This document shows, piece by piece, positions 1 to 8,775 of a stretch of 64,000 nucleotides of DNA. This stretch comes from Blattamonas nauphoetae (taxonomy: Eukaryota > Preaxostyla > Oxymonadida). The stretch is from assembly GCA_033064195.1 (NCBI GenBank), contig JARBJD010000010.1, positions 1 through 64,000 on the forward strand, written 5' to 3'. Below the pieces are notes generated by a model. The model searched no databases. It was not told the origin of the DNA and was given only the letters and a program-made list of their open reading frames with translations. How positions within the stretch are numbered: position 1 is the first letter of the stretch; every line of letters starts with the position of its first letter. The translations under genes and the position numbers were made by a program.

Positions 1-645
1 ATGCAATCTTGGATTGAAGATGGAATTGAAAACCATATTGTCCAACACTCCTTTCCCAGTGTCTGCAGGTTGTTCTCGACTGGCTCGATACAGCTAAAAC
101 ATTGGTCATGAATTCACCAACAGCTTTCTTCATTATTGCATAAGGTTGTTGTGATCGTTGTGCTTGCATTTCTTGGTAGTTGACTTCACGATAGTTTCCT
201 GGTAAATCGTATGTTCCAGTCTTGAGGAAGGTGTTGTGTGCAGCTTTGATTCTTCTTCCATGATCTTGACGAAATGATGAGTATGGAGTTTGTCTTCGCA
301 TATCTGGTGTTGGATTCATTGAATAGTATGTCTCGACCACAGGTCGACTGTTGTATGATGCAAGCATGAAACCATTTGCTGCAACCAGATCTCCATTGTC
401 TTTGTCATAGACCATCACATCAGGAACTTTCCCATGTTTCTCCATCTGAACCGTCCAATTTTGTCCAGTCCTTTCGATGTATTCTAAAGCTGATGGAACA
501 CTACTGAGTGCAGAATTGAATTTGGTGCGAATGTCATCATCAGCATAGATTCTTTTCATTGCATCCATTGTCCCCTGATCATATCTCATTTTCGGTTTCT
601 TCGCTGGTGCTTTTCTCTTTGCGGGAATGTATTGTATCTTCGACA
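1..645 (-). pseudogene. Partial copy of the Polinton 318-residue protein gene
   Basis: The reverse strand is homologous to the gene at 59,860-60,816 of element B: same start context (the AT-rich box then ATG near 645), and matching stretches in the first half such as the segment around YDNETGDLIAVNGA of the B protein. It lies divergently to the ATPase gene, as in B. The gene is cut by the window edge and looks broken (about one break). Function unknown; in B it belongs to the putative virion block. Confidence 0.6.
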
Positions 646-705
646 TTGTGTTTTCATACAAAATAAAAAATCCAAAACTATATTTTAATTAGAGAGAAAT
701 CATAA
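646..705. promoter_or_regulatory. Divergent AT-rich promoter, Polinton A
   Basis: The 60-bp gap between the reverse-strand gene (start near 645) and the forward ATPase gene (start 706) carries the box TTTTTTATTTTGTATG on the reverse strand and TATATTTTAATTAGAG on the forward strand, each just before a start codon. The same arrangement is present at 60,817-60,880 in element B, so both copies keep a shared bidirectional promoter. Confidence 0.5.
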
Positions 706-1617
706 ATGAAAAGAACGAATTCCATTCTGAGGACATCGCCCGTATCTTCAACAACAAAACCTTTGGTTTCGCGGAGGGTGGAACCCTCTTCTCTTACAGC
801 ATACGTGAATGCAAAACTGAGTGAAGCATCTAGTAGGAATGTTTCTCATGAAGTGCAATCACAGATTCATCCAGACCTAAATTTCAATCGCAATAGTGTA
901 AATGTCCTTGTTGGAAATAGAGGAAGTGGAAAAACATTCAATGCTCTTCGAGAGGTTGCCAAGCTACAGAATGTTCAAGTTCGGAATGAACTGTTCCACC
1001 TCTTTGTCTTCGTCACAGATAAGAACATTGATCCAACCTTCGATAAGTTCAAACCAATACTGAATGTTCCATTTGTGAAAGTCAAATATGAAGATGCACT
1101 TCCATTTCTGTTGGAACTCTCTGAATCAAAAGCTGCTTATGAAGAGATCATTGACAATCAGTGGCAGAATAAAATCACTGATGAATGCAGGGAGGATCTT
1201 CTTGATGCTCTTTACATTGATGACTTCTCTGTTAAGAATCTCCAAACTATTATCCTCCTTGATGACTGTCGTAGGATCCTTGGTGAACGAAGAACATCCA
1301 AAAATAGAATGACAATGATGGACTTGTTACTGGAGAATCGACAACCGAAATTCACATTCTTTCTGACGATGCATGAGCTCTTCAGTTTGTCAGCAGACAT
1401 GAAGTCAAACATTGATTCAATGTGGATCTTTGGAGGATTCAACAAAGAACGAATCAGTAGAGTCTATCCTCAGTTGAACTCCCCAATTGACATTCGACAA
1501 TTCTGGAATGTCTACCAAAGGAAACAAAAATGTGAAGCAGTCATTCTTCGATACAACACAGATGGAGTAGCACGGACTGAGATCAACAAAGAAGGTTTAA
1601 ACCGAACTGTCCGTTAA
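706..1617 (+). CDS. Polinton packaging ATPase (FtsK/HerA, A32-like)
   Basis: The 303-residue protein has a Walker A loop GNRGSGKT at residues 70-77 and a Walker B strand IILLDD at 182-187, followed by a sensor-type strand (FTFFLTMHE, about 216-224). This is the pattern of the FtsK/HerA genome-packaging ATPases of Polintons, virophages and nucleocytoplasmic DNA viruses, which are thought to pump DNA into the capsid. The first about 65 residues are Ser/Thr-rich and not conserved. Its position, divergent from the virion genes and convergent with the small coiled-coil gene, is the same in element B. The call is based on motifs and context and is firm for the ATPase class. Confidence 0.9.
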   Translation: MKRTNSILRTSPVSSTTKPLVSRRVEPSSLTAYVNAKLSEASSRNVSHEVQSQIHPDLNFNRNSVNVLVGNRGSGKTFNALREVAKLQNVQVRNELFHLFVFVTDKNIDPTFDKFKPILNVPFVKVKYEDALPFLLELSESKAAYEEIIDNQWQNKITDECREDLLDALYIDDFSVKNLQTIILLDDCRRILGERRTSKNRMTMMDLLLENRQPKFTFFLTMHELFSLSADMKSNIDSMWIFGGFNKERISRVYPQLNSPIDIRQFWNVYQRKQKCEAVILRYNTDGVARTEINKEGLNRTVR

Positions 1618-1641
1618 CCTAGCCGAAGGCTTCGAGCCCGC

Positions 1642-1992
1642 CTAGTCGGCGAGCTCTTGGATAAGGTTGTTGATAGTCTCGTCAAGACTTCGAAGCCTCA
1701 TGCTGAGAGTATCTGTCAACGTTCGAATTGATTCTTCAATGTCTGAAAGTCTTTGATCAATCGAGAGTGAAGTGGAGTCACCGTTATTCTCAATACTTGC
1801 TTTTCTCAGTGCGATCTCACCTCTTATTTTTGTGATTCTGTATCCATCAATTCTGATCAACCGATTAAGTTTCTGTGTTGTGTATTTATTTAGTTCTTCT
1901 CTGTTCTTTTCCAAATGTCTCTGAAAGTCATAGATGTTTTCAAAACATTTCTGTTCAGGATCAAACGGTTCTAAAATTTTCAGTGATGACAT
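1642..1992 (-). CDS. Small coiled-coil Polinton protein, unknown function
   Basis: The 116-residue protein has a charged N-terminal part (a DPEQK...DFQRHLEKNREELNKYTTQK-type helix) and a heptad-like C-terminal helix (SIDQRLSDIEESIRTLTDTL, then more leucines) that should form a coiled coil. Element B has a close homologue at 61,655-62,005 in the same place between ATPase and integrase, so it is a conserved gene of this family. It starts behind the AT-rich box at about 1,993-2,012. I do not recognise a known family; a structural or scaffold role is only a guess. Confidence 0.7.
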   Translation of the reverse strand: MSSLKILEPFDPEQKCFENIYDFQRHLEKNREELNKYTTQKLNRLIRIDGYRITKIRGEIALRKASIENNGDSTSLSIDQRLSDIEESIRTLTDTLSMRLRSLDETINNLIQELAD

Positions 1993-2027
1993 TTCAATGA
2001 AATAAAAATATACGAAACAGTTTTGAT

Positions 2028-3926
2028 TTAAACTAAATTGAATTCACCAATGAACTCAGGAGTTAAATTGTCAATTGAGTCTGCATGGAACTTTGTGTGT
2101 TGAATTGGAACGTACACTATTTTTGGGAGACACGTGATTCCATTCAGAAGTTTAGCCACCACATTTCCGTGTTTGTATTCAATGAATTGTCCAACAAATT
2201 GAAACTGTCTTCGCTTCTTCTGAAATTTGGCAACAGTCTTGTTCAAGTCAAGGTGAATCAACAGAATGTTTCCTGGCTTGTATCGCCAAAGCAGTTGTGT
2301 TGTCTGTTGTCTTTGGATGTTCTTCAATTGTTCTTCACAACTGGATATATACAGTGATTCGATTTCACGATTATTTTGTGCTTGCTGTGGAGTGAACTTG
2401 TTCCAGTAGGCTCGATGTGGAGTCAGGTTGTAGTATTCCACCATCTGATTCATCATTGAATGATTTGCCATTTGTGTTGCATTATCTTGGAATCCATCTC
2501 TGATTGTTCTGATCACTCGATCGACAATTCTGTTGTGATTTGTGAATGGTGAACTTGTGAAATATGTACTGACATTTTGCTTTCTAAAGAACGTTGTTGC
2601 TTCTCCACTTGTCCAAGCCGCTTCTCCATCACCTCGAATGTTATTCACATGAACTCCACGATGATTAATCAGATCATTGATTGCGGTCTTGACTTTGCTC
2701 CATGATTTATTCAGCACTGGAATCACAACAAGATATTTTGTATTGATGTTGATGGCGAATAGGTAAATCTGTAACACTGTTTTCGATGTTGGTGATTGGA
2801 TAAATACAAGATCAATTTCCCAGGATCCAAACTTGGGAGAAAAGTAAGGTCTGTCACACTTCTGAGGAACCTTTTTGTCTGCTGTCTTTTCTGAATCTCC
2901 AGTGATGTCTTTGGACATGAATTGCATCTTTGATCGAAAAGGATACACTATTTTCTCTCTTGTTCTCTGAATTGTTGGTGGATCAATCATCATCGCATCA
3001 CCTCCTTTTTCCCTCAGGATTTTCCTCGGATGTGCAGTATCCCATCTGTGAGTATATTCATCATACCAATCCTGAAATGATCGTCCACCAAATGGGATTT
3101 GTTTTGTGTGAGTCAGAATGAAGTCAAGATCATCGTTCGCAATAGTTCTGTTAATTGAGGCTCGAACAAATGTGTTTCTGTTAATTTTGTTTGCAACCAG
3201 AATGTGTGAGGTAATGAAGTGTTCCATTTGCTTTTGATTATTCATGATTGAGTTCTCAGCTATGATCTGTTCATCTTCGGAATCATTACTCTGTTGATGA
3301 TCAAACAATCCTTTCATTTGTTCCAACTTATTGAGTACTTGCTGTGTCGTAGGTTCGTAGTGTCTAATCTCAAAGGGAGTTGTTCTGTATGACATTGGTG
3401 TACTGATAATAATATCATCATTCTCCTCCTCTTCGAATCTCCTCTCCTTACTTGGAAATTCATATTCTGAACCAATCGATTTCAAGTTTCTCTTCAGTCC
3501 AGGAATGACTGGAGAAAGTGGTGGTTGAATCTCTATTTTTGTTGGGATTTGTGTTGCCACTGCAGGACTTCGAACCATTGGTGGTGAAATCACCTCGCGA
3601 TGGTATTGTTGATATGCTTTGTATGCACCTTCAGCTCTATATTTCACGACCAGTCTTCCAAGGAATCCTTTTAGAAACTGATGCACTACTTTTTTACCGT
3701 CATATGGGGATAAATTCGGAGAGAGACCTCCATTGAACCAATCCTCGAAATATGTTTCATCATTTCCATCAAATGGTCCATTAGAATCAGCGCCATGATA
3801 GACATGTAAATAGTTTGTTGGAGACCATTTGATTTCGTCTATTTTTTTCTTGGAATGTTGTGTACACCGAAGTAGCCTATACACGAGTTCATTCATCTGT
3901 ACGGGGTTCAATTGTTGAGTGGTCAT
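2028..3926 (-). CDS. Polinton integrase (retroviral-type rve core)
   Basis: The 632-residue protein has an N-terminal helical region (1-300), then an rve/RNase H-like core at about residues 367-500 (strand WEIDLVFI, then NIRGDGEAAW, then a helix after FTNHNRIVDRVIRT), and a C-terminal SH3-like beta region (about 543-615, containing WRYKPGNILLIH). Such integrases insert the linear Polinton DNA into the host genome and act on the TIR ends. It sits between the coiled-coil gene and the polymerase, the usual Polinton order, and has a homologue at 62,075-63,958. It starts next to the AT-rich box at 3,927-3,946. Confidence 0.9.
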   Translation of the reverse strand: MTTQQLNPVQMNELVYRLLRCTQHSKKKIDEIKWSPTNYLHVYHGADSNGPFDGNDETYFEDWFNGGLSPNLSPYDGKKVVHQFLKGFLGRLVVKYRAEGAYKAYQQYHREVISPPMVRSPAVATQIPTKIEIQPPLSPVIPGLKRNLKSIGSEYEFPSKERRFEEEENDDIIISTPMSYRTTPFEIRHYEPTTQQVLNKLEQMKGLFDHQQSNDSEDEQIIAENSIMNNQKQMEHFITSHILVANKINRNTFVRASINRTIANDDLDFILTHTKQIPFGGRSFQDWYDEYTHRWDTAHPRKILREKGGDAMMIDPPTIQRTREKIVYPFRSKMQFMSKDITGDSEKTADKKVPQKCDRPYFSPKFGSWEIDLVFIQSPTSKTVLQIYLFAININTKYLVVIPVLNKSWSKVKTAINDLINHRGVHVNNIRGDGEAAWTSGEATTFFRKQNVSTYFTSSPFTNHNRIVDRVIRTIRDGFQDNATQMANHSMMNQMVEYYNLTPHRAYWNKFTPQQAQNNREIESLYISSCEEQLKNIQRQQTTQLLWRYKPGNILLIHLDLNKTVAKFQKKRRQFQFVGQFIEYKHGNVVAKLLNGITCLPKIVYVPIQHTKFHADSIDNLTPEFIGEFNLV

Positions 3927-3949
3927 TTTAACAAAAATAAAGTTTGTGA
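3927..3949 (-). promoter_or_regulatory. AT-rich promoter box of Polinton A integrase
   Basis: On the reverse strand this gap reads ACTTTATTTTTGTTAAAATG into the integrase start. The same string, with only small changes, precedes the integrase of element B (63,959-63,981) and the 620-residue capsid-like gene (58,432-58,450). Confidence 0.5.
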
Positions 3950-6900
3950 TTATTCCATTTTGTAATCAGTTGCTTTCAGCCCATGAATGAATGGAGGACA
4001 TGATTCATTTTCTATCACGATTGCCTTCAGATGAATTCCACTGAGACTAAGTTTCTGTTGTTGTATTTTCGCAATCTCAAATCCATTGGTGTCATCGTCA
4101 GAATGAACTCTTCTCGTTTGAAAGTTCAGTGTTGTAGTCACTGTTTTCTCTCCATGAAGACACTTCACATAGTCGACACTTGTGATATTTGTTTTCTTCA
4201 ATGACACTCCTTTGATTTTGCATTTCTCATCGAGCGAGTAACACTTTGGTGCAAGACAGATCATCTGTTCACCTTCCTTTTCAATTGCTAATCCCAGCAG
4301 CTTCTTCTCATCCTCAACTCCCTTTTCAGGATTTGGAAACCATTCATATTTGTGTGCATCGTAGAATTCCTTGTCAGCGATGACGTGTTCAAACTGTTGA
4401 TGGATTCCAGCATTTGGATCTCCACTAATTGCCCAGTATGCAGAGTCAGTATCTCCCTCACAAAAGTGAATCTTGTTTATGTCTAGGCATTTGTACATGA
4501 AATTATAGATGAAATTCAGATACCAGAACTTGGCATTGTCGAGTGTGAACACTGCTTCTTGCAGACATGTTTTGCATGATGCTTTCTCTCGATCTTCAAT
4601 CACGATGTAGTTGTCCTCATTGATCTCTCGAGTCGCTACAAATCCCTTCATCATCTGTTTCAAGTATGTTCTCTTCTCATTGCATATTGTGATTGAGTTG
4701 TATTTCTCAGTGTTCATTCCATCATATCCGTAACTTCCATTGAGGTTGGTCTTACAGAATTGTTCCTTTCCCTTGTTTCCAACCTTCATTGCTTCTATTC
4801 TGTCATTCATGAAAGATGTCACAAATGGTTCAAATCCAGCATGTCTCGAGAATACCATCACACTCCGGACTTCGTCCACAATGAAGTGGCAGTAGTCGAT
4901 GAGGAACCACAGATAGTATGTCGAAAAGAACATATACTGATCGTGTGTGCTCAATAGTTGAGTCAGCTTCCTTTGTTTGTCATCAGTCTTCAATCTATGT
5001 TTCTTCATCAACGAATAAGTCTTCTCTCCAATGTTTTCTTCTGTTGTATTGACAATGATATTTCTGAAGATTGGTGGGAAATTAATGAAATCATTGATGT
5101 ACTTCTCATCTATGTGTCCTTTCAACTCTGCAACGAACAATGTCTTCTGATTCTTGTTCTCGATGATCTCCCGACATTCTTTATCTCCTGTTGCAGTGTA
5201 CAGACATCTTCCTGGCATGTACATTCTGTGTTTGGTGTATGGATTGTTCTTGTTCTTGATTGATGAGAAAGCACTTGGATACAGGGAATTGAAATCAACG
5301 CCACAAACGTGAGTCATGATGTGTTCAGTATCGGTTGATTTGACAACACCATCTTCATATGTGAAATGATTGATTGGTGTTACGTCTTTGATGTTCTGTC
5401 TGTGTTGAACATTCGATAATCCACCAGTCACTGCTGCTCTCAGTTTGTGATATGTTTGCTCATGTGTCAGAGTCATTGGTAATGATTTCCAGATGCAATA
5501 CTTCTTCAATTGAATCCTCAATCGTGTGAGATGTTCATCTTTGTCTGACTTGTAGGTGTTGCAGTAATCGCAGCAGATCTTTACGTTCTCTTTTGAATGT
5601 CCTTTTGCATTGTCGATTCTGTCCAACGTTGGTTTGACTGCTTGTGAGAAATGACACTTGCAGATATAGCACACTCTCTTGCACAGTTGAACAAACCAAT
5701 CGTAGTCTGCTTCAGTAGCATTGTTGGTAGTATTGCGATGAGCTTTCATGTCTTGATACCTGTATCCTTCAACTTTGTATTTCCAGTATTGTTTGGTGAT
5801 TTTGATTGGTCCAGATTGGTCATATTCGTTGTAGTCGGCATCAATATCAAAGTCCTTGTAGGTACATGCATACTTGATTGCAGAAGCATTGGCTGACAGT
5901 GAGAGATTGTGCAGCATGTCCACTTTGTATTGGAAGTTCAGAGCAATGAGATTGTCAAGTGGTGCAATCATACATTCGACGTCTCTGATGTTGTAGAACT
6001 TGAGGTATTCCCATCTGTTTTTGAATCCTTGCATCTTCCAATCATCAAGGTACATTTGGTAATCGGTGTCTGACATTTCACTGTTGTTCAGACTGGAATA
6101 GAATTCATATTTCGAGAATGGTTCTTGTTTGCTTAGCACCGTATCGTAGTCTGATGAATCGAATGATTCGTAAGCGAAGAATGATTTCTGAAGAGTGGTG
6201 TTTCCACCAAAAGCTTTCACTGCATTGTCCAATGTCATTGGTCCTGTGTACGACATCATGTCAATGAACCGAAGAACTTGCTGTGTTTTCTCGTGTCTGA
6301 TCAATACTTGTTTGTACTTCGTTGTTGATCCAATAAAGCTCACCACTTTCCAATCCTTATCAACGAGATCACGGAAGATGAGATTGATGTCAAATCTGGA
6401 ACTGTTGAACCCAATGACACTGACTTCATTTTGTGAAGGAATCTCAGGGTCTTCATATTGGTTGTTCTCTCGTACTGTTTCTGCATATTTGAAGAGCTGT
6501 CTGATCCATTGCTTCACAAAGTCCTTTCCATCTCGAAGATCAAAGTAGATTGACTTCACTCCTGACTTTGTTTTGATTGCTGATGCAACAGAGAGAGGCT
6601 TCAAGTGTGAGATCAACTGAGTATTGTCATCAGAGAATAGATTGTCAAGAATGAGATCTTCCATGGTTTCGAAATCGTAAGTGATGTAGTATTGTGTTGG
6701 TTTGAATTCGTCTTGTCGCTCATGTGCCATCAGAAATTCATTTGTTCTATTGTTAAGAATATGTGGAACATACGGTCTTGGTGTTTTGTCAAGTGAGATT
6801 TTCTTCATGTGTTTTCCATCAAGTTCCTTACATTCGGCAAGATGCTTCTCGTAGTATCTCTTGAAGTTTGTATCCTTCACTTGGAATCCTCTTGATTGAC

Positions 6901-8356
6901 AGTAGGGACAGAGTTTATATCCAGTTAATTTCTCAGGATCGATTATGTACATTACATGAACAAGCGTTGCGGTGAGAGGAATCATCAGAATGGGAAGAAC
7001 TCTTGCGTCATCATTCTCGTTGATGTACGATTGACTGATGAAGTACCGCTTCTTGTCTTCATCGAACTCATAAATGTGAACAGTGACGTTGAATACTTGC
7101 GTTGCTCTCTCTAAATCACAGGCGATATCAAAGCCAGGATATTGTTGAAGATGTGGAGTCAATTGTCGAGACTTCAGATGTGTGAGATTCATCCATTGTG
7201 CGAACAATCTGTAGGCTTCACTGTTCCTCATATTGATTGAGATTTTCTCACCTTTGACATCTTGAAGTGTGAGGAATGATAGTGCTTGAAAGAAGCAGAT
7301 GTTGTACTCAGAATCGATGTATCGAACATTTCTCGTTTTGATGTGTTCAGTTAGAATGGCATTGGCTTTTCCTGCAACTGGAAATCTGTAAACAGCAACA
7401 AGAATAGAGTGGAATGCAATAAACATCGTCTTTGTGTCCATCATAGTTCTCTCTTGTGATTCTTTGATCAGATTGATAGCATATTTGGAATATTCATTGA
7501 TGTCTTCTGCACTTCTTATCACTGTTGGGAAACTCTTTGATGTGTTCTCCAATTCTGGTCTGAAATCATTATACAGTGTCTCATCTTTGTCTTTTCTCTC
7601 AACAATCTTTCCGAAGTCAATGCTGATCTTGAATGGACGATCCTTCTCTTTGTCGTACACTGCTTTGATGAATGTTGTGATTTCATCAACGTTCTTCAGA
7701 TGATTGTGGAAGTACAACTGATATGGTTTTCCATTGTCTTCAACCTTCTCGACCTCGCTCTTCTTGAACTTCTTTCGTGCATTTGTCAAACATTCATTGA
7801 AGGCAAGTTTGTCTCTTGGTTCAGCAAGCAAGATGCATTCATTGAATCCATCAAACTGCTTCACTTTTCTTGTTTCCATTTGTTCATTCTTCTTCTGAAT
7901 GATCAACAGATTCTTCATCCAATGATCCATTAGTTTCTCTTCAATTGATTTTAGTTTTCGTGTGATCTTGAACACTTGCTTCTTTAATTCAGTTTCGTTC
8001 ACTCTTGGATTTGCTTTCATGTCCATGATGATGACATTGTAATCCTCTTCATTCATCATCCCGTTGTTGTTCTGTTCATTCTGTCTCTGCATGGCTTGTT
8101 GTTGTTCAATCTGTCGTTGATGTCTCACTTCGTTCAGGAATTTCGGAATTAAATTGATATTGAGATTTGCTGCTGGATCTGGATTTCGATATCCAACGTC
8201 TGGATGTTTTAGCATTGTCAAGAGAAACGAATAGTGATGTTGCTTGTATGGGCTGTCTTGTTTGTATGTTCGACCATCAGTAAATGCAAATTGAGTGTTT
8301 GGAAAGAGTTCTGTAACCTCTCTGATTTGTTTCTTCACTTCCCAGAGTGTTGTCAT
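3950..8356 (-). CDS. Protein-primed family B DNA polymerase with OTU-like and HNH-type modules
   Basis: The 1,468-residue protein shows the exonuclease motifs (DFETME at about 561, GFNSSRFD at about 649) and the polymerase motifs A (DFNSLYPS, 1021-1028), B (KTNLNGSYG, 1202-1210) and C (GDTDS, 1301-1305), with the long spacer between A and B that is typical of protein-primed enzymes. It would copy the linear element from its ends. Upstream of the exonuclease there is an OTU protease-like stretch (DSEYNICFFQALSF at 348-361, a C-terminal His region near 467) and a CxxC...HxxxxC finger (483-509). Between exonuclease and palm lies an HNH-type module (CYICKCHF at 896, LDRIDNAKGH 911-920, CCDYCN 928-933). 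Start ATG follows the AT-rich box. Polymerase call is firm; the OTU call is tentative. Confidence 0.93.
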   Translation of the reverse strand: MTTLWEVKKQIREVTELFPNTQFAFTDGRTYKQDSPYKQHHYSFLLTMLKHPDVGYRNPDPAANLNINLIPKFLNEVRHQRQIEQQQAMQRQNEQNNNGMMNEEDYNVIIMDMKANPRVNETELKKQVFKITRKLKSIEEKLMDHWMKNLLIIQKKNEQMETRKVKQFDGFNECILLAEPRDKLAFNECLTNARKKFKKSEVEKVEDNGKPYQLYFHNHLKNVDEITTFIKAVYDKEKDRPFKISIDFGKIVERKDKDETLYNDFRPELENTSKSFPTVIRSAEDINEYSKYAINLIKESQERTMMDTKTMFIAFHSILVAVYRFPVAGKANAILTEHIKTRNVRYIDSEYNICFFQALSFLTLQDVKGEKISINMRNSEAYRLFAQWMNLTHLKSRQLTPHLQQYPGFDIACDLERATQVFNVTVHIYEFDEDKKRYFISQSYINENDDARVLPILMIPLTATLVHVMYIIDPEKLTGYKLCPYCQSRGFQVKDTNFKRYYEKHLAECKELDGKHMKKISLDKTPRPYVPHILNNRTNEFLMAHERQDEFKPTQYYITYDFETMEDLILDNLFSDDNTQLISHLKPLSVASAIKTKSGVKSIYFDLRDGKDFVKQWIRQLFKYAETVRENNQYEDPEIPSQNEVSVIGFNSSRFDINLIFRDLVDKDWKVVSFIGSTTKYKQVLIRHEKTQQVLRFIDMMSYTGPMTLDNAVKAFGGNTTLQKSFFAYESFDSSDYDTVLSKQEPFSKYEFYSSLNNSEMSDTDYQMYLDDWKMQGFKNRWEYLKFYNIRDVECMIAPLDNLIALNFQYKVDMLHNLSLSANASAIKYACTYKDFDIDADYNEYDQSGPIKITKQYWKYKVEGYRYQDMKAHRNTTNNATEADYDWFVQLCKRVCYICKCHFSQAVKPTLDRIDNAKGHSKENVKICCDYCNTYKSDKDEHLTRLRIQLKKYCIWKSLPMTLTHEQTYHKLRAAVTGGLSNVQHRQNIKDVTPINHFTYEDGVVKSTDTEHIMTHVCGVDFNSLYPSAFSSIKNKNNPYTKHRMYMPGRCLYTATGDKECREIIENKNQKTLFVAELKGHIDEKYINDFINFPPIFRNIIVNTTEENIGEKTYSLMKKHRLKTDDKQRKLTQLLSTHDQYMFFSTYYLWFLIDYCHFIVDEVRSVMVFSRHAGFEPFVTSFMNDRIEAMKVGNKGKEQFCKTNLNGSYGYDGMNTEKYNSITICNEKRTYLKQMMKGFVATREINEDNYIVIEDREKASCKTCLQEAVFTLDNAKFWYLNFIYNFMYKCLDINKIHFCEGDTDSAYWAISGDPNAGIHQQFEHVIADKEFYDAHKYEWFPNPEKGVEDEKKLLGLAIEKEGEQMICLAPKCYSLDEKCKIKGVSLKKTNITSVDYVKCLHGEKTVTTTLNFQTRRVHSDDDTNGFEIAKIQQQKLSLSGIHLKAIVIENESCPPFIHGLKATDYKME

Positions 8357-8398
8357 TTACTACGAATTAAAAAATAAAAAATAAAAAAAGTTGAGTGA

Positions 8399-8752
8399 TT
8401 ATTTTGGCTTCCTCAAATGTGGCTTCTTCTTTGCCTTTAGCCATGAATCAAGTCGCACTTTGAAAACCTCATTACCACCAATCTCTCGATACGTGAATGG
8501 TGTCAACACTTGCTTGTACTCACCAACGAGCTCACAGTTGTACTTCCTCAGTTCATTCTCCACAAACGATTGAGTGTAGTGTCGACGTTGTGACATATGT
8601 GGTCTGTTTCCTTGATTCCACAACTTTGGCTTGATCCTCCACTCAACACCTTCATGGACATAGATGACTGGTTCTGTGCTCCGGACATACTCAGAAACAA
8701 GTTCACAGTTCTCTTTTTTCATTGATTGAATCAACTTTTCTCTCGGGTTCAT
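8399..8752 (-). CDS. Two-unit WxxGxRPH repeat-domain protein, unknown function
   Basis: I place the start at the ATG at 8,752, directly behind TTTTTTTATTTTGTATAAA, giving 117 residues. The protein has two copies of a roughly 57-residue unit: a helix (EKLIQSMKKENCELVSEY), a beta part (PVIYVHEGVEW), a Trp-x-x-Gly-x-Arg-Pro-His turn (NQGNRPH), then YTQSFVENEL opening the second unit. The unit resembles, in outline, the small DNA-binding modules found in phage and giant-virus proteins (ELLSEYxxSxTP...GxGCP type), but without the cysteine pairs. The first codons lie inside the TIR and are shared with 53,277 onward. Confidence 0.6.
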   Translation of the reverse strand: MNPREKLIQSMKKENCELVSEYVRSTEPVIYVHEGVEWRIKPKLWNQGNRPHMSQRRHYTQSFVENELRKYNCELVGEYKQVLTPFTYREIGGNEVFKVRLDSWLKAKKKPHLRKPK

Positions 8753-8775
8753 TTTATACAAAATAAAAAAAGTCA
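8753..8775 (-). promoter_or_regulatory. AT-rich promoter box inside the TIR
   Basis: Reverse strand reads TTTTTTTATTTTGTATAAA immediately before the ATG at 8,752. The inverted copy at 53,255-53,276 in element B keeps a related box before its ATG, so the box belongs to the terminal repeat itself. Confidence 0.5.
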
